From Argyresthia goedartella (lineage: Eukaryota; Arthropoda; Insecta; Lepidoptera; Argyresthiidae), in the NCBI GenBank assembly GCA_949825045.1, contig OX463836.1:14236329-14300328 (forward strand): 64,000 nucleotides of DNA. The letters run 5' to 3'. The position numbers and the translations under genes were made by a program. A model generated the notes under the pieces. The model ran no database searches. It saw only the letters and a list, made by a program, of their open reading frames with translations, and had not been told where the DNA came from. Within the stretch, counting starts at the first letter, position 1; the number at the start of each line of letters is the position of its first letter. Shown here piece by piece: positions 41,447 to 52,723 of this stretch.

Positions 41447-42792
41447 TGTAACGTTGTAAGTTACCGTTGTCTTCACTCTATCATTAACTGGTCTTATTTT
41501 AAATTTAAGTAGTAATTCTCTTAATAAAACTACCAAATGAGGCTAGTAATCACAGTATTGATTTTCACGCGCTGTACTGGCAGCATTCCACTGTTGACGA
41601 CTCGCTCGCTCTGCTATGATTGGCCCGTTTTGAACTAACTAGCCGTGACCGCAACTTGACTTTGCGGCGCCGGCGGGATTCCGAAAACTCACTCAGCACT
41701 GTGCGCACGTCCGTCCTACTGGCGCTCTGTAACGGTCCCTTTTTACCGTACGCCGACGAACGACTCTAAGCAGTGGTTGCTTACGTTTAATCATAACGTA
41801 CTACTGGTGGTTACGTTTTAGTTTTGTCTGTGCTTCATATTAACCCCGATTGAGGTGAGTGGTGAAAGATACTGTTTTAAAATCATCTTACCGTTAGGTA
41901 CTTTCGGGCTTACTCATTTGTGTCCAGAATCATCTCATTTCATTTATTGCTTGTTGCGTTTTATTCCTTTTAGACTCGCTAATTATTATTTCGCGATATT
42001 CACATCGCATTGTAACGCAAATTGCTACCCGCTTTTAGACACGCGTTAGTGTGTCTTGGCTTCTTATAGAATGTCTGGAAAATATGTTCAGCTTACTAAA
42101 TTATACTAGCTACCTTTTTGTGTGGAAATTGTTGATTGTTACCGGCAGATTTCATATTTGGGCATTTCATAAAATGTCCGGATTGTTTGCATAATGTCCC
42201 AAGTGAGGTCTGCCGATAAACAAATAAATATCCTTTTTTCATATATAGAAATAATTAATGTTACCGGCAGATTGCACATTTGGACATTTTGTAGAATGTC
42301 CGATTATTTGTAAAATGTCCCAAGTGGGGTCTGCCGATAACAAATATGAATGCTTGCTTGTTTTTATTCCTAGCACTGTATTTTCCCTTGTATATGTAAC
42401 TCCGTTCTGATTGTTACCACCACGACAACACTATTCTTTTCTTGGCGGGTGGAGCATTCGGACGGAGTGCAGTAACAGATGTTAAAGGAGGAACGGTTTC
42501 GAATTCCAGTTCGGGGTTCCTGGCACCTCTTCGGGATCACCGCTTTTCTTGCTACCCTACGGTTTCCCGGTTCCTGACACCGCTTCGGGCTAACCTGCTT
42601 CCCTGCTCCGGCTGCATTCGGACCGTTACTTCTCCGACGTCAGCGGCACTCCGACTACGGCAAAACCCGCAGGGAAGATTCGTTGCTGCGTAACCAGGGT
42701 CAGACTACATTTGGAGAACCCACGTTAAATAAAATTTCTTGTTGGCTACCTATTTGGAATCTTTTTATTCCTCTCCAAGTAGGGACGTCACA
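41447..42792 (+). repeat. 5' LTR
   Basis: It starts TGTAACGTTGTAAG and ends GGGACGTCACA. It contains two imperfect copies, about 125 bases apart, of a block TTACCGGCAGATT...GTCTGCCGATAA (42137-42235 and 42260-42340). A likely polyadenylation signal AATAAA is at about 42727. It has no convincing coding frame. Confidence 0.95.
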
Positions 42793-42793
42793 G

Positions 42794-42811
42794 TGGCGCC
42801 CATAACGTGGT
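42794..42811 (+). other. Primer-binding site
   Basis: TGGCGCCCATAACGTGG follows one base after the LTR. The TGGCGCC start matches the 3' end of a tRNA, as in tRNA-Lys-primed elements; the exact tRNA cannot be fixed from this sequence. Confidence 0.75.
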
Positions 42812-43308
42812 TAGTCTGGCCTTGCTTACGCTGTAAGTAGTTAGTTGTTTGTGTGTGCGTGTTTTTGTAAACGTTTACCTGTGTTGTAATTTTGGTTTTG
42901 CTTAGCAACTTCTGTGTACGTGGTTATTATTCAAACTTTTAAATTGTAGTGTTTTTTTCAAATTCCTACGTTGGTTTTAATTTCTCGTTCTCTTATAAAA
43001 AAATTAACCACCTACCCACTAGTTGCAATATTTTTATTTGCAGTTTTAACATATATATTTTTTTCTACATCGTCATTCACTTCATTCATACCGTCAAAAC
43101 CTAACGTACATAAATCATTTTGTAACAGAACGGAGACTAATTAGTAGCGTCATTTTCAATTCCTTGATTTCTCTTCCTGTGCTGTCCCGGGAAATCAAAA
43201 AAGAATACGGCAGTTGCATTTCCTCCTGTGCATGTCGTAAGAGGCGACTAAAGGAATCAGTACACTTTCACTACTCATCTCTTTGGTATTTATTATTTGA
43301 GCTGCATC

Positions 43309-44571
43309 ATGTCTTTTCAAATTAAGTTTCTCTCTCTAAACAAAGCAGAACTGGAGTACGAAGTTGCCATCAGAGGTGAAAACCCAGGCACTACCGTAGA
43401 AATTTTACGTAAACAAATAACTAAACTTGTGACAGAATACCCGTCAGAGGACGTTCTGTTATCTCACCTTGAACCTAAGGACGACTTACTTGCAGTCGTC
43501 AAAATCTTGGACAAAGTGCAATCTACTCTTGACGGACCTGCACCAGATAGATCCTCTCTTCTTAGGACACAAAATCTGATGCACCATGTCTATCACAGAT
43601 TAAGTCGGGTACCTACGGATGAAAAGTTCGAAACGGGCCATGATCAACTGTCGGAGATTTACCGAAAATATTATTCGAAGATCCTAGCTCTCTTATCACA
43701 AGCAAAGGATCCCCTTTCAATATCTTCCTCGTCTAATACTGCGTGTAGGGAATCAACGCCATCTGTTAGTGGCGCGAGCGTGATTTCTGTAACTTGCGAG
43801 CGTAGCAATACTTCCGAACTTAGTAAATTGAAGTACGACGGGAAATCATGTGTTCGGGCTTTTATCGAAAGGGTTTCGGAACTGTGTCAGGCCAGAAATA
43901 TTTCGGACTCCAAACTTCTGTCCTATGCAACGGAAATTTTCACCGATCAAGCATTGCACTGGTTCCGAAGTATAAGAGATAGCGTTAACAACTGGTCGGA
44001 TCTCAAATCTCTGTTGTTAGAGGATTTCAGCCAAACTGACTATGATTATCGTCTACTTTCTGAAATTAGGGCTCGCACTCAGGGCGAATCAGAAACGATA
44101 ACCATTTATCTTTCCATAATGGCAGGAATGTTTTCGCGCTTATCGAAACAATTATCCGAAGAGGACAAATTAGAGATACTATTGCACAATATCCGGCCAT
44201 GTTATGCGAGTACGTTGGCCTCGGCAACTCAGATTGTGGATATTGGGGTATTGAGAACGTTGTGCAAAAATTACGAAAATATACAAACCCGTATGTCACA
44301 CTTTCGCGAGCCACCAACGATTACCACACACACACTAGCACCCGAATTTGCTTACAAGCCATGTAAGACGAAATCTGACAACCATGTCTCTGCGATCGCT
44401 CCTGCAACAACTGTAAAGTCAAATAACTTTTGTCTAAGATGCCGCTCTAACACTCACAATCTTCGTCAGTGTAAGGTTAGTCGTGACGTCATCGTCTGTT
44501 TTGGGTGCGGTAATAAAGGTGTAAAGAAACCTGAATGCCCTAAATGTACTCCTACCGTTCAAAAAAACTAA
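43309..44571 (+). CDS. gag: Gag polyprotein of the LTR element (420 aa)
   Basis: I choose the ATG at 43309 (tcATGtct); the frame is also open upstream but without ATG. The protein has a helical capsid-like region (SCVRAFIERVSELCQ, then ALHWFRSIRD and LLLEDFSQTDYD), as in arthropod Ty3/gypsy Gag. The nucleocapsid end has one classical CCHC knuckle, CLRCRSNTHNLRQC, and a second, CFGCGNKGVKKPEC, whose His position is replaced. It ends TAA at 44569-44571, directly after a slippery run. It forms the virus-like particle of the element. Confidence 0.93.
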   Translation: MSFQIKFLSLNKAELEYEVAIRGENPGTTVEILRKQITKLVTEYPSEDVLLSHLEPKDDLLAVVKILDKVQSTLDGPAPDRSSLLRTQNLMHHVYHRLSRVPTDEKFETGHDQLSEIYRKYYSKILALLSQAKDPLSISSSSNTACRESTPSVSGASVISVTCERSNTSELSKLKYDGKSCVRAFIERVSELCQARNISDSKLLSYATEIFTDQALHWFRSIRDSVNNWSDLKSLLLEDFSQTDYDYRLLSEIRARTQGESETITIYLSIMAGMFSRLSKQLSEEDKLEILLHNIRPCYASTLASATQIVDIGVLRTLCKNYENIQTRMSHFREPPTITTHTLAPEFAYKPCKTKSDNHVSAIAPATTVKSNNFCLRCRSNTHNLRQCKVSRDVIVCFGCGNKGVKKPECPKCTPTVQKN

Positions 44572-47500
44572 TTAGCCAGAATTGGGACGGTTCTAAGGGT
44601 CATTTCGATAGAGTAGATTTTGAAAAATGGCTACAAACCCTTAGAAACTTCTTCTCTAGTTTCAGAGTCGCCTCAATTCTGGATAGTAAACCAACAAAGG
44701 ACAGTAGACCCTATATTTCCGTTAGAATCGGGGACATCCCTGCTTCTGGTCTACTCGATTCTGGATCTGCTGTCACTATTCTCGGCAATGATTCTCATAA
44801 ATTATTGTCGGACCATGGTCTAAAAGTATTTACCGATGATTGTATCTCCGTGACTGCTGCTGGAGGCCAGTCCCTTCAAAGTATTGGCTACATCAATCTT
44901 CCCATTCACTTTGAAGAACAATTCCACATTATTAAGGGTTACGTGTTACCAAATGTGGACAGCCCACTTATCCTAGGCATTGACTTTTGGCGGATTTTCA
45001 ATATTTGTCCCAAATACTTAGGTAGCATCACCTTGTCCAACTCTTCTTTGGCAGAAATAAGTATCGACAAAAATGAGACTTTTATACAGTCTTACGATAA
45101 TCTCTCTGATTCACAAAAGTCCACAGCCGATTCAATTGTCAGTCAATTCCAGGAAATCTCCACTGACAGTATGGGCCTTGGTAGAACTAGTCTTATAACT
45201 CACCATATCGATACTGGTGACTCTCAACCTATAAGACAACGTTACTATCGAATGTCACCTGAGAAGCAGCGAATTTTGGTAGAGCAAGTCGACGAAATGC
45301 TAGCGTTAGATGTAGTTGAACCTTGCGAGAGCGCTTGGTCGTCCCCTGTCCTCATTGTCTATAAAAAGAATGGACAACCTCGCTTTTGCCTCGACAGCCG
45401 TAAACTGAATTCGGTCACAAAAAAGGACGCATATAACCTACCCTATATAACTGAAATATTAGACAACCTACGCGATGCAAAATTCCTATCTAGCGTAGAT
45501 TTGTCGAAAGCGTTCTGGCAAATTCCAATAGCTCCAGAAGATCAAGACAAAACTGCATTCTATGTTCCAGGCAGAGGAACTCTCCGTTTTAAGACCACTG
45601 CTTTCGGTCTCACCAATGCCCCTGCCACTCAACAAAGGCTTGTCGATCTTCTGTTCGGGAATTTTGATCTAAAGGCGTTCGCATATTTAGATGATATTAT
45701 TATCATCAGCAGCAGCTTTGAGGAACACGTGTCCTTACTACTAGGCGTGCTGCATAAATTAAAACAAGCGAACTTATCCATCAACCTTGAAAAATGCAAG
45801 TTCTTCAGAAATGAGTTGAAGTACTTGGGTTATGTTGTGGATGCGCATGGCCTTCGCACTGATCCTGAAAAAGTCGAGGCTATCCTTAATTTCCCAACAC
45901 CCACAAAAAAAAAAGATCTTAAAAGCTTCCTTGGAACAGCCACGTGGTACCGCCGTTTCGTCCCCAACTTTAGCACTATTGCCGGACCACTCAACCAGCT
46001 GACTTCAAGTAAGAAGAACGCACCCAAGTTTCAGTGGACAACTGAAGCTGATGATGCTTTTAATAAGCTAAAAGAGTGTCTTGTATCAGCCCCGGTTCTC
46101 TCTTGTCCCAATTACGATTTACCGTTCGAAGTACACACTGATGCGAGCAATTTTGGGATTGGTGCCATGCTCACACAAACGATTGATGGTAAAGAACATC
46201 CGATTGCATACATGAGTAGGGCGTTGTCGGGATCTGAGAAGAACTACAGTATAACCGAGAGGGAGACGCTAGCAGTTTTAACCGCTCTAGAACACTGGCG
46301 GTGTTACTTGGAAAACGGAAAAACCTTTACCGTTTACACCGACCACTCCGCGCTCAAATGGTTCTTGTCACTGGACAACCCTACCGGAAGACTAGCACGC
46401 TGGTGTGTGAGGTTGTCTGCCTTTAATTTCGAACTTAAACATCGTCGTGGGGTCGATAATGTCATTCCAGATGCACTATCTCGTGCTTTCCCATGTGCTT
46501 CTATCAGTACGGTCAACTCTAATTTGACTACTACTGACACATGGTACAAAAACATTTATAACGGTTGTTTAGAAAAGCCGAACCTCTTTCCTAACTACTT
46601 GATCGAAGGTGGTGCTCTCTATCGCCACTCCAAAAATAAGTGCGAAATGATTTCGGAGTTTTCCTGGAAGGAAGTGGTGCCGAAAGAATTGCGTGACAGC
46701 GTCATAGAGGAGAATCATGCTGACCCTACTGCTGCTCACTTGGGTATTTTCAAGACCTATCGACGCTTACTTCTTCGATACTACTGGCCGGGCATGCACC
46801 AAGACGTCGTACGTTTTGTTGGTTCTTGTTCAAAATGTCTCACTTACAAACCACAAAACCATCCGACGCTGGGTACGATGGGTCGACCTAAACAATGCTC
46901 ACGGCCGTTTCAAATGATATCCATTGATTTCATAGGTCCACTTCCGGTCAGTCGAAAGCAGAATAGTTATATTTTGGTCGTAACATGTTGCTTCTCAAAA
47001 TATTGCCTTATTTTTCCCATGCGACGCGCTACTTCGGAAGCTGTCGTCAAGGCTCTGGAGGACTCTGTGTTTCTGGTCCACGGAATCCCACAGACAATAT
47101 TCCTTGACAATGGTACCCAGTTTATTAGCTCGGTAACAAATACCCTCTTTAAGAAATACAAGATACCTAACGTATTCTTCTCTCCGAGATATACTCCGCA
47201 AGTAAACACTGTCGAGCGCTATAACAAAACAATAGTTACATGTATTTCCACCTACGTGGACAATGACCACAGAACCTGGGACACTAATATTCCCAAAATA
47301 CAGTATGCCATTAACAACTCCGTCAATGAAGCAACTGGCTACACTCCATCGTTCCTCGTGTACGGACGAGAAACGGTTACTTGTGGTTCTCATTATACAG
47401 ATAACGATCTGGGTGAGGAACTACTATTTCTGCCACGCGACATTTACGCTGAAAATCTGGGTCACCTGTCAAAATATTTTGATAAGGTACAGGCATCTCT

Positions 47501-47762
47501 TTGGCACGCACATAAAAAAAATACGGCGCACTATAATCTTAGGCGGAAAGAGGCAGAATTCAGCGTAGGCGACATTGTCCTAAAACGTGCTTATGTCTTG
47601 AGTGATAAAGACAAGTACTTTAGTAAAAAGTTAGCGCCCAAATATACCAAATGTCGCGTCTCCGCTAAGAAATCACCCTTGGTATACATTTTAGAGGATA
47701 TGACGGGAAAGGACTTAGGCACCTGGCATGTTAAGGATCTAAAACTAGTTAAGAATATTTAG
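44544..47762 (+). CDS. pol: Pol polyprotein: protease, reverse transcriptase, RNase H, integrase
   Basis: An open frame of 1072 codons overlaps gag by 28 bases. An ATG exists at 44544, but expression is probably by frameshift at 44562-44568. Counting from 44544: protease LLDSGSAVTIL (DSG at 72-74); reverse transcriptase with SSVDLSKAFWQIP (about 316-328) and YLDD (381-384); RNase H with HTDAS (D533), E574, YTDHSAL (D600) and D643; integrase with zinc ligands H725, H732, C762, C765 and catalytic D795, D855, E891. All key residues are present with no stop or frameshift. The C-terminus ends with a basic tail without an obvious chromodomain. Confidence 0.96.
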   Translation: MYSYRSKKLISQNWDGSKGHFDRVDFEKWLQTLRNFFSSFRVASILDSKPTKDSRPYISVRIGDIPASGLLDSGSAVTILGNDSHKLLSDHGLKVFTDDCISVTAAGGQSLQSIGYINLPIHFEEQFHIIKGYVLPNVDSPLILGIDFWRIFNICPKYLGSITLSNSSLAEISIDKNETFIQSYDNLSDSQKSTADSIVSQFQEISTDSMGLGRTSLITHHIDTGDSQPIRQRYYRMSPEKQRILVEQVDEMLALDVVEPCESAWSSPVLIVYKKNGQPRFCLDSRKLNSVTKKDAYNLPYITEILDNLRDAKFLSSVDLSKAFWQIPIAPEDQDKTAFYVPGRGTLRFKTTAFGLTNAPATQQRLVDLLFGNFDLKAFAYLDDIIIISSSFEEHVSLLLGVLHKLKQANLSINLEKCKFFRNELKYLGYVVDAHGLRTDPEKVEAILNFPTPTKKKDLKSFLGTATWYRRFVPNFSTIAGPLNQLTSSKKNAPKFQWTTEADDAFNKLKECLVSAPVLSCPNYDLPFEVHTDASNFGIGAMLTQTIDGKEHPIAYMSRALSGSEKNYSITERETLAVLTALEHWRCYLENGKTFTVYTDHSALKWFLSLDNPTGRLARWCVRLSAFNFELKHRRGVDNVIPDALSRAFPCASISTVNSNLTTTDTWYKNIYNGCLEKPNLFPNYLIEGGALYRHSKNKCEMISEFSWKEVVPKELRDSVIEENHADPTAAHLGIFKTYRRLLLRYYWPGMHQDVVRFVGSCSKCLTYKPQNHPTLGTMGRPKQCSRPFQMISIDFIGPLPVSRKQNSYILVVTCCFSKYCLIFPMRRATSEAVVKALEDSVFLVHGIPQTIFLDNGTQFISSVTNTLFKKYKIPNVFFSPRYTPQVNTVERYNKTIVTCISTYVDNDHRTWDTNIPKIQYAINNSVNEATGYTPSFLVYGRETVTCGSHYTDNDLGEELLFLPRDIYAENLGHLSKYFDKVQASLWHAHKKNTAHYNLRRKEAEFSVGDIVLKRAYVLSDKDKYFSKKLAPKYTKCRVSAKKSPLVYILEDMTGKDLGTWHVKDLKLVKNI
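44562..44568 (+). promoter_or_regulatory. -1 ribosomal frameshift site between gag and pol
   Basis: In the gag frame the sequence is CAA AAA AAC TAA, so A_AAA_AAC is a perfect X_XXY_YYZ heptamer placed directly before the gag stop. The pol frame is -1 relative to gag and is open across this point (AAA AAA CTA). Slippage would fuse Gag to Pol. Confidence 0.85.
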
Positions 47763-47804
47763 AATTAGGTTTTGGATTTTCATTACGTATGAAAACCCTT
47801 TACT

Positions 47805-47818
47805 GGGCGAGGGGGTAT
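47805..47818 (+). other. Polypurine tract
   Basis: GGGCGAGGGGGTAT lies immediately before the 3' LTR and primes plus-strand synthesis in this class. Confidence 0.8.
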
Positions 47819-49164
47819 TGTAACGTTGTAAGTTACCGTTGTCTTCACTCTATCATTAACTGGTCTTATTTTAAATTTAAGTAGTAATTCTCTTAATAAA
47901 ACTACCAAATGAGGCTAGTAATCACAGTATTGATTTTCACGCGCTGTACTGGCAGCATTCCACTGTTGACGACTCGCTCGCTCTGCTATGATTGGCCCGT
48001 TTTGAACTAACTAGCCGTGACCGCAACTTGACTTTGCGGCGCCGGCGGGATTCCGAAAACTCACTCAGCACTGTGCGCACGTCCGTCCTACTGGCGCTCT
48101 GTAACGGTCCCTTTTTACCGTACGCCGACGAACGACTCTAAGCAGTGGTTGCTTACGTTTAATCATAACGTACTACTGGTGGTTACGTTTTAGTTTTGTC
48201 TGTGCTTCATATTAACCCCGATTGAGGTGAGTGGTGAAAGATACTGTTTTAAAATCATCTTACCGTTAGGTACTTTCGGGCTTACTCATTTGTGTCCAGA
48301 ATCATCTCATTTCATTTATTGCTTGTTGCGTTTTATTCCTTTTAGACTCGCTAATTATTATTTCGCGATATTCACATCGCATTGTAACGCAAATTGCTAC
48401 CCGCTTTTAGACACGCGTTAGTGTGTCTTGGCTTCTTATAGAATGTCTGGAAAATATGTTCAGCTTACTAAATTATACTAGCTACCTTTTTGTGTGGAAA
48501 TTGTTGATTGTTACCGGCAGATTTCATATTTGGGCATTTCATAAAATGTCCGGATTGTTTGCATAATGTCCCAAGTGAGGTCTGCCGATAAACAAATAAA
48601 TATCCTTTTTTCATATATAGAAATAATTAATGTTACCGGCAGATTGCACATTTGGACATTTTGTAGAATGTCCGATTATTTGTAAAATGTCCCAAGTGGG
48701 GTCTGCCGATAACAAATATGAATGCTTGCTTGTTTTTATTCCTAGCACTGTATTTTCCCTTGTATATGTAACTCCGTTCTGATTGTTACCACCACGACAA
48801 CACTATTCTTTTCTTGGCGGGTGGAGCATTCGGACGGAGTGCAGTAACAGATGTTAAAGGAGGAACGGTTTCGAATTCCAGTTCGGGGTTCCTGGCACCT
48901 CTTCGGGATCACCGCTTTTCTTGCTACCCTACGGTTTCCCGGTTCCTGACACCGCTTCGGGCTAACCTGCTTCCCTGCTCCGGCTGCATTCGGACCGTTA
49001 CTTCTCCGACGTCAGCGGCACTCCGACTACGGCAAAACCCGCAGGGAAGATTCGTTGCTGCGTAACCAGGGTCAGACTACATTTGGAGAACCCACGTTAA
49101 ATAAAATTTCTTGTTGGCTACCTATTTGGAATCTTTTTATTCCTCTCCAAGTAGGGACGTCACA
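47819..49164 (+). repeat. 3' LTR
   Basis: Same length (1346) and, as far as I can read, same sequence as the 5' LTR. It ends GTCACA before the duplicated ACCG. Confidence 0.95.
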
Positions 49165-49609
49165 ACCGTTAATTAAATAACGACATTTTGATTTAAATAA
49201 AGCATCGTCGAAAACTTTTAACAATCTGTCTTACCAAAAGCCGGCGTGTTGGAAAACAAGATGGCGTCACGAAAATAGCTGATTTGCACAGCTTATATCA
49301 GGGCAAAACATTGCGGTAGCTTAGGTGAAGGGTAAAGCGGGTGAGCGAGGCGAAACCCCCTTTATCCTTCGTGTTAGGTTGAACATTTACATGAACATGA
49401 AACAAGAACAACAAAAAATACTTAAAACATAAACTTAAGTACACATAAAAAAATGTATATGTCTTGTTGCCTGGGAACGTTTAGACAACTCGTTAAACGT
49501 TTCGTTCACTCAATTATCTGACCGAATTTTAGTGACTTGGTTAAAAGTCGGCATTTAATTAACGGTCTAGATTAGTTAAGTGTCTGATTTAACCAACTAA
49601 CTGCGACAT
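49165..49609. mobile_element. MITE W copy C, right part
   Basis: It resumes ACCGTTAATTAAATAACG, has GATTTAAATAAAGCATCGTC and the AGCTTAGGTGAAGGGTAAAG-type interior, and ends CCAACTAACTGCGACAT. Together with 41397-41446 it forms one MITE of about 490 bp. Confidence 0.9.
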
Positions 49610-50559
49610 AGATACAAGTTAGAACACTCGGGCACTTATTCTTTAAATTGCCCTTTTAAATAACACTTAAGCAAAATCCTAATAAAAAAAAATTGACGAA
49701 ATTCCCGCACACAGATTGTCAGAGCGTCCGCCATACTAATTCCGCCATTGTTGTTTACTACTTAGCTAAAGTATACGAACTCAGACCGAAGCTGAATTAT
49801 TCTATGGGATTGATGTTAGGTTCTAACGCTTAATTCTTCGTAAGTCAGAGTGAGTGAGTGAGTGAGAGATAGAGAGCGCTATCAATCCTCGAGACTAACT
49901 GACCGAACTATTTATTAATATTCAAGTACTTAACTCACCCACTGTGAGTGTTCACTTTCAATGTTCAAGATTTCACTTTATCATCAGGAGTAATGATGCA
50001 ATTTGAGGAAATTAATGGAATGTTGGCGATAGAAGAGTAACAGAACAGATGATATTGAAATCCACTAACGTAGATCTGAACTGTTAGGTTGTAAATTATG
50101 AACCCGTGTTTGATCCGGACGTGTTCTAATTAGTCATACATAGTTATTATGCGCCTTTGCTAAAACTAGTCTACATATAATTATGTCAACTTAACACAAA
50201 GGACGAAGGTAGCTTCGCTATGCTCTATTGTCCTTCGCCTGTCCTTGGGCCCAATTCTCGTATGTGAAACGCATAGCGGCGCCAAATGCCTTAATTGGCA
50301 GTCAGTTGCCGCCGACAAGCGAAACACGGCATTTTCACCCCCTTTGAAGCAATCGATATGCGTTTTCCATAACAGATTAGGGCCCCTGACCCACGACTTC
50401 ACCCTGAGACGCCCCGGCTCGTTTAAATTAACGTGTTCTGTTGGTTGATTATCCATTGCTATTGCAACTCCCAGATTTCGGAGATTTGATAAGGGTGTTG
50501 GTTATTTATTACGTTATTTTAAAATGTTATAAAATAATACCATCCGAAATAATAATATT
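49610..50559. other. Intergenic, no gene seen
   Basis: This stretch is AT-rich with a GAGTGAGT simple-sequence run at about 49851-49868. A more GC-balanced block at 50180-50460 has open frames on both strands but no recognisable protein. Confidence 0.5.
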
Positions 50560-51195
50560 TACCTGTATATAATTGAGTCCGTGATCCCAGAAGAAAGAAC
50601 GATTTATATAGATTCTGATTATGCACATATTTAGTGTGTTGTTAAATATACATGTGACCAAAATTTGTTTGTACACGGGGGCTGAAATATTTCTCAAAAA
50701 CACTTCCTGCTTTCTAGCACGTTTCGAAACGTGATGGCTTAATATGCAAATATTTAGTGTGTTGTAGATGTTTCCATTCCAACAACCGGTGTGATTGAAC
50801 AAATCACTGATATTAATTATTACCATAATGGGTAGGTAGGCATGTACTAAGCTACTTAGGTGTGTTTCATTTTGGGAAGTTATTTGCAGAACTTTTCTTA
50901 TCATTTACCCACTAACAAGTGTTCCACTTCATTGTACTGCATATAACCATATAAAATGTTGATGGTATGTCGGACTCTTTTGGATCATCACTTTAATGTG
51001 ATCGTATTGTCGTCGAAATTGCAATTTTCAAAAAAGAACTGTATTTCTACGACTTTTTGGTTTTGAAAGTTAATAATTACACTCTACATTTCGGTCACAT
51101 TTATATCTAACAACACACTAAATACGATCAGAATCAGAATCTCTCTAAATTGTACTTTCTTGCCAGGATCACGGACTCTGTATAATTAAAGACAT
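50560..51195. mobile_element. Foldback element with ~100-bp inverted arms
   Basis: The left arm has TATATAATTGAGTCCGTGAT, AGATTCTGATTATGCACATA, then TTTAGTGTGTTGTTAAATAT. The right arm, reverse-complemented, has AATTATACAGAGTCCGTGAT, AGATTCTGATTCTGATCGTA, then TTTAGTGTGTTGTTAGATAT. Part of the arm (ATATTTAGTGTGTTG) is repeated once more at 50747-50766. No transposase is present. Confidence 0.8.
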
Positions 51196-52080
51196 GTTAA
51201 AGACAATTTATGTTTCAATACGAATAAAAAGAATCCTCGGAAAAATATACATGAAAAAAATTAGGAAGGTCTTCCATAAGCGAAAGTTCAATCAAAAATG
51301 TGAAACGTGTCGTTTAGTTATCAACGCCACTGAGTAGGCCGGCGCGAAATGATGAGTCGTGAAGCATGAGCTTTTATTAGCTTATCTGATAAAATATGTT
51401 TTTACAAAACGAAAATTACAAATTTACTGACAAATTGATTGACTATCTGCTCAATGAGATCAAATTTTTCGCAGCCAGATGAAAAATCGAAATATTTAAA
51501 AGCGATTTTAAATTAAAAGTTTTGTATATCCAATTTTTAAAATATTTACAGTTAATGTTAAGTTTTGTACAGTTACGTCTAGGCCATGTTTTTATTGTTT
51601 ATTGTGTATTTAAAAACATAAATAAAGACGTAGAATATGTTATGTTTGTTTCATTGCCTAAATTAACGGCTTCTCAAATGAATACTGAGATTGACTATAC
51701 CGGTGAATATTAGTATACTTGGGAGCGCAAAATATTGTCAGAAGTTTTTAACTAAAGGGCCTTATACAAGGCTACCAGCAAAGCATCACATCAGTAGATA
51801 TAATCCGTTGCTTCCAGCCAAATTTCGTAAAACGTAAATCATCCCCAGTGCGACACCTTGTTGTCTGACAAGTTAGTACATATGTCCACACCTTAACCTT
51901 AGTTTTCCATCGGATTTCGAATGTTTAAATGCAACATAAGGTTGACAATTATGAGTTGGCCCCTGTCCGTATTGAGGGTTAAATTATTTGTTTAATACTT
52001 ACGATGTATCGACGTCGGTTGCATTTACAAAATTGTACCTGACGCTAAGTTTCTTGGCATCTGAGTGCTGCCTGGAGGGG
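51196..52080. other. Intergenic, no gene seen
   Basis: AT-rich sequence with short open frames but no family features. Confidence 0.45.
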
Positions 52081-52268
52081 GTTACGACTAGGGAATGCAA
52101 TCCCGATCCCGCGGGAACCTGAGGCATTATACGGGATCAATCCCGAACCGAAAAATCGAACGAGATTATCGGATTGATGATCCAAGCAACGCAAGCTCCA
52201 GCTAGCGTTGTGTTAAAGCTTGCACCTCTACATCAGCTCAGTTACGCTCACGGTCTACAGTTAGCAAT

Positions 52269-52599
52269 CATCATCATCATCATTTCAGCCTGTTAACGTC
52301 CACTGCTGAACATAGGCCTCTCCAATCGCACTCCAGCGTGACCGGTCCGTAGCCACCTGCATCCAACGAGATCCAGCGATCCGCACCAGGTCGTCGGTCC
52401 ATCTCGTAGGTGGCCGACCCACACTGCGCTTGCCAGTACGTGGTCTCCATTCAAGGACCTTTTTGCCCCATCGGCCATCCGATCTTCGCGCTATGTGGCC
52501 TGCCCATTGCCACTTCAGCTTGCTTATCCTACGGGCTATGTCAGCAACTTTGGTTCTTCTACGGATCTCCTCATTTCTGACTCGATCTCGTAGAGAGAG
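52269..52599 (-). mobile_element. RTE-clade LINE 3' end, inside the hAT
   Basis: The minus strand codes the RTE C-terminal signature: LRDRVRNEEIRRRTKVADIA, then KLKWQWAGHIARRSDGRW and TGKRSVGRPPTRWTDDLVRI. The 3' tail is (ATG)n, seen here as (ATC)n at 52269. It is flanked by a 10-bp duplication AGTTAGCAAT (52259-52268 and 52600-52609). Confidence 0.92.
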
Positions 52600-52723
52600 A
52601 GTTAGCAATAACAGGCGTGATTTATAAAAAGAACACTTCGCAAGAATAGGATGCTGAGCAAGCACATGAAGATATTGAGAATTATAGCACCGACGAAGGG
52701 GAAGATGACTCGGAGGACAGTCA

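Larger units (their letters stand above)
41447..49164 (+). mobile_element. Complete Ty3/gypsy-type LTR retrotransposon
   Basis: It has two 1346-bp LTRs (TGTAACG...GTCACA), a primer-binding site, gag, pol and a polypurine tract, with a 4-bp target duplication ACCG (41443-41446 and 49165-49168). No envelope frame is present between pol and the 3' LTR. The LTRs look identical by eye and both frames are open, so the insertion is recent and may be active. It sits inside MITE W copy C, about 270 bases after the codanin-1 polyadenylation signals, in the same orientation. Confidence 0.97.

Noticed and set aside
41855..42693. 64- and 83-codon frames repeated exactly at 48227 and 48814.
   Set aside because: They lie inside the two LTRs and have no family features.
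50180..50460. Possible shared repeat with 63480-63600 (similar order of CAAATGCC, GGCAGTCAG, CCGACAAG).
   Set aside because: The similarity is patchy by eye and I could not establish ends or a consensus.
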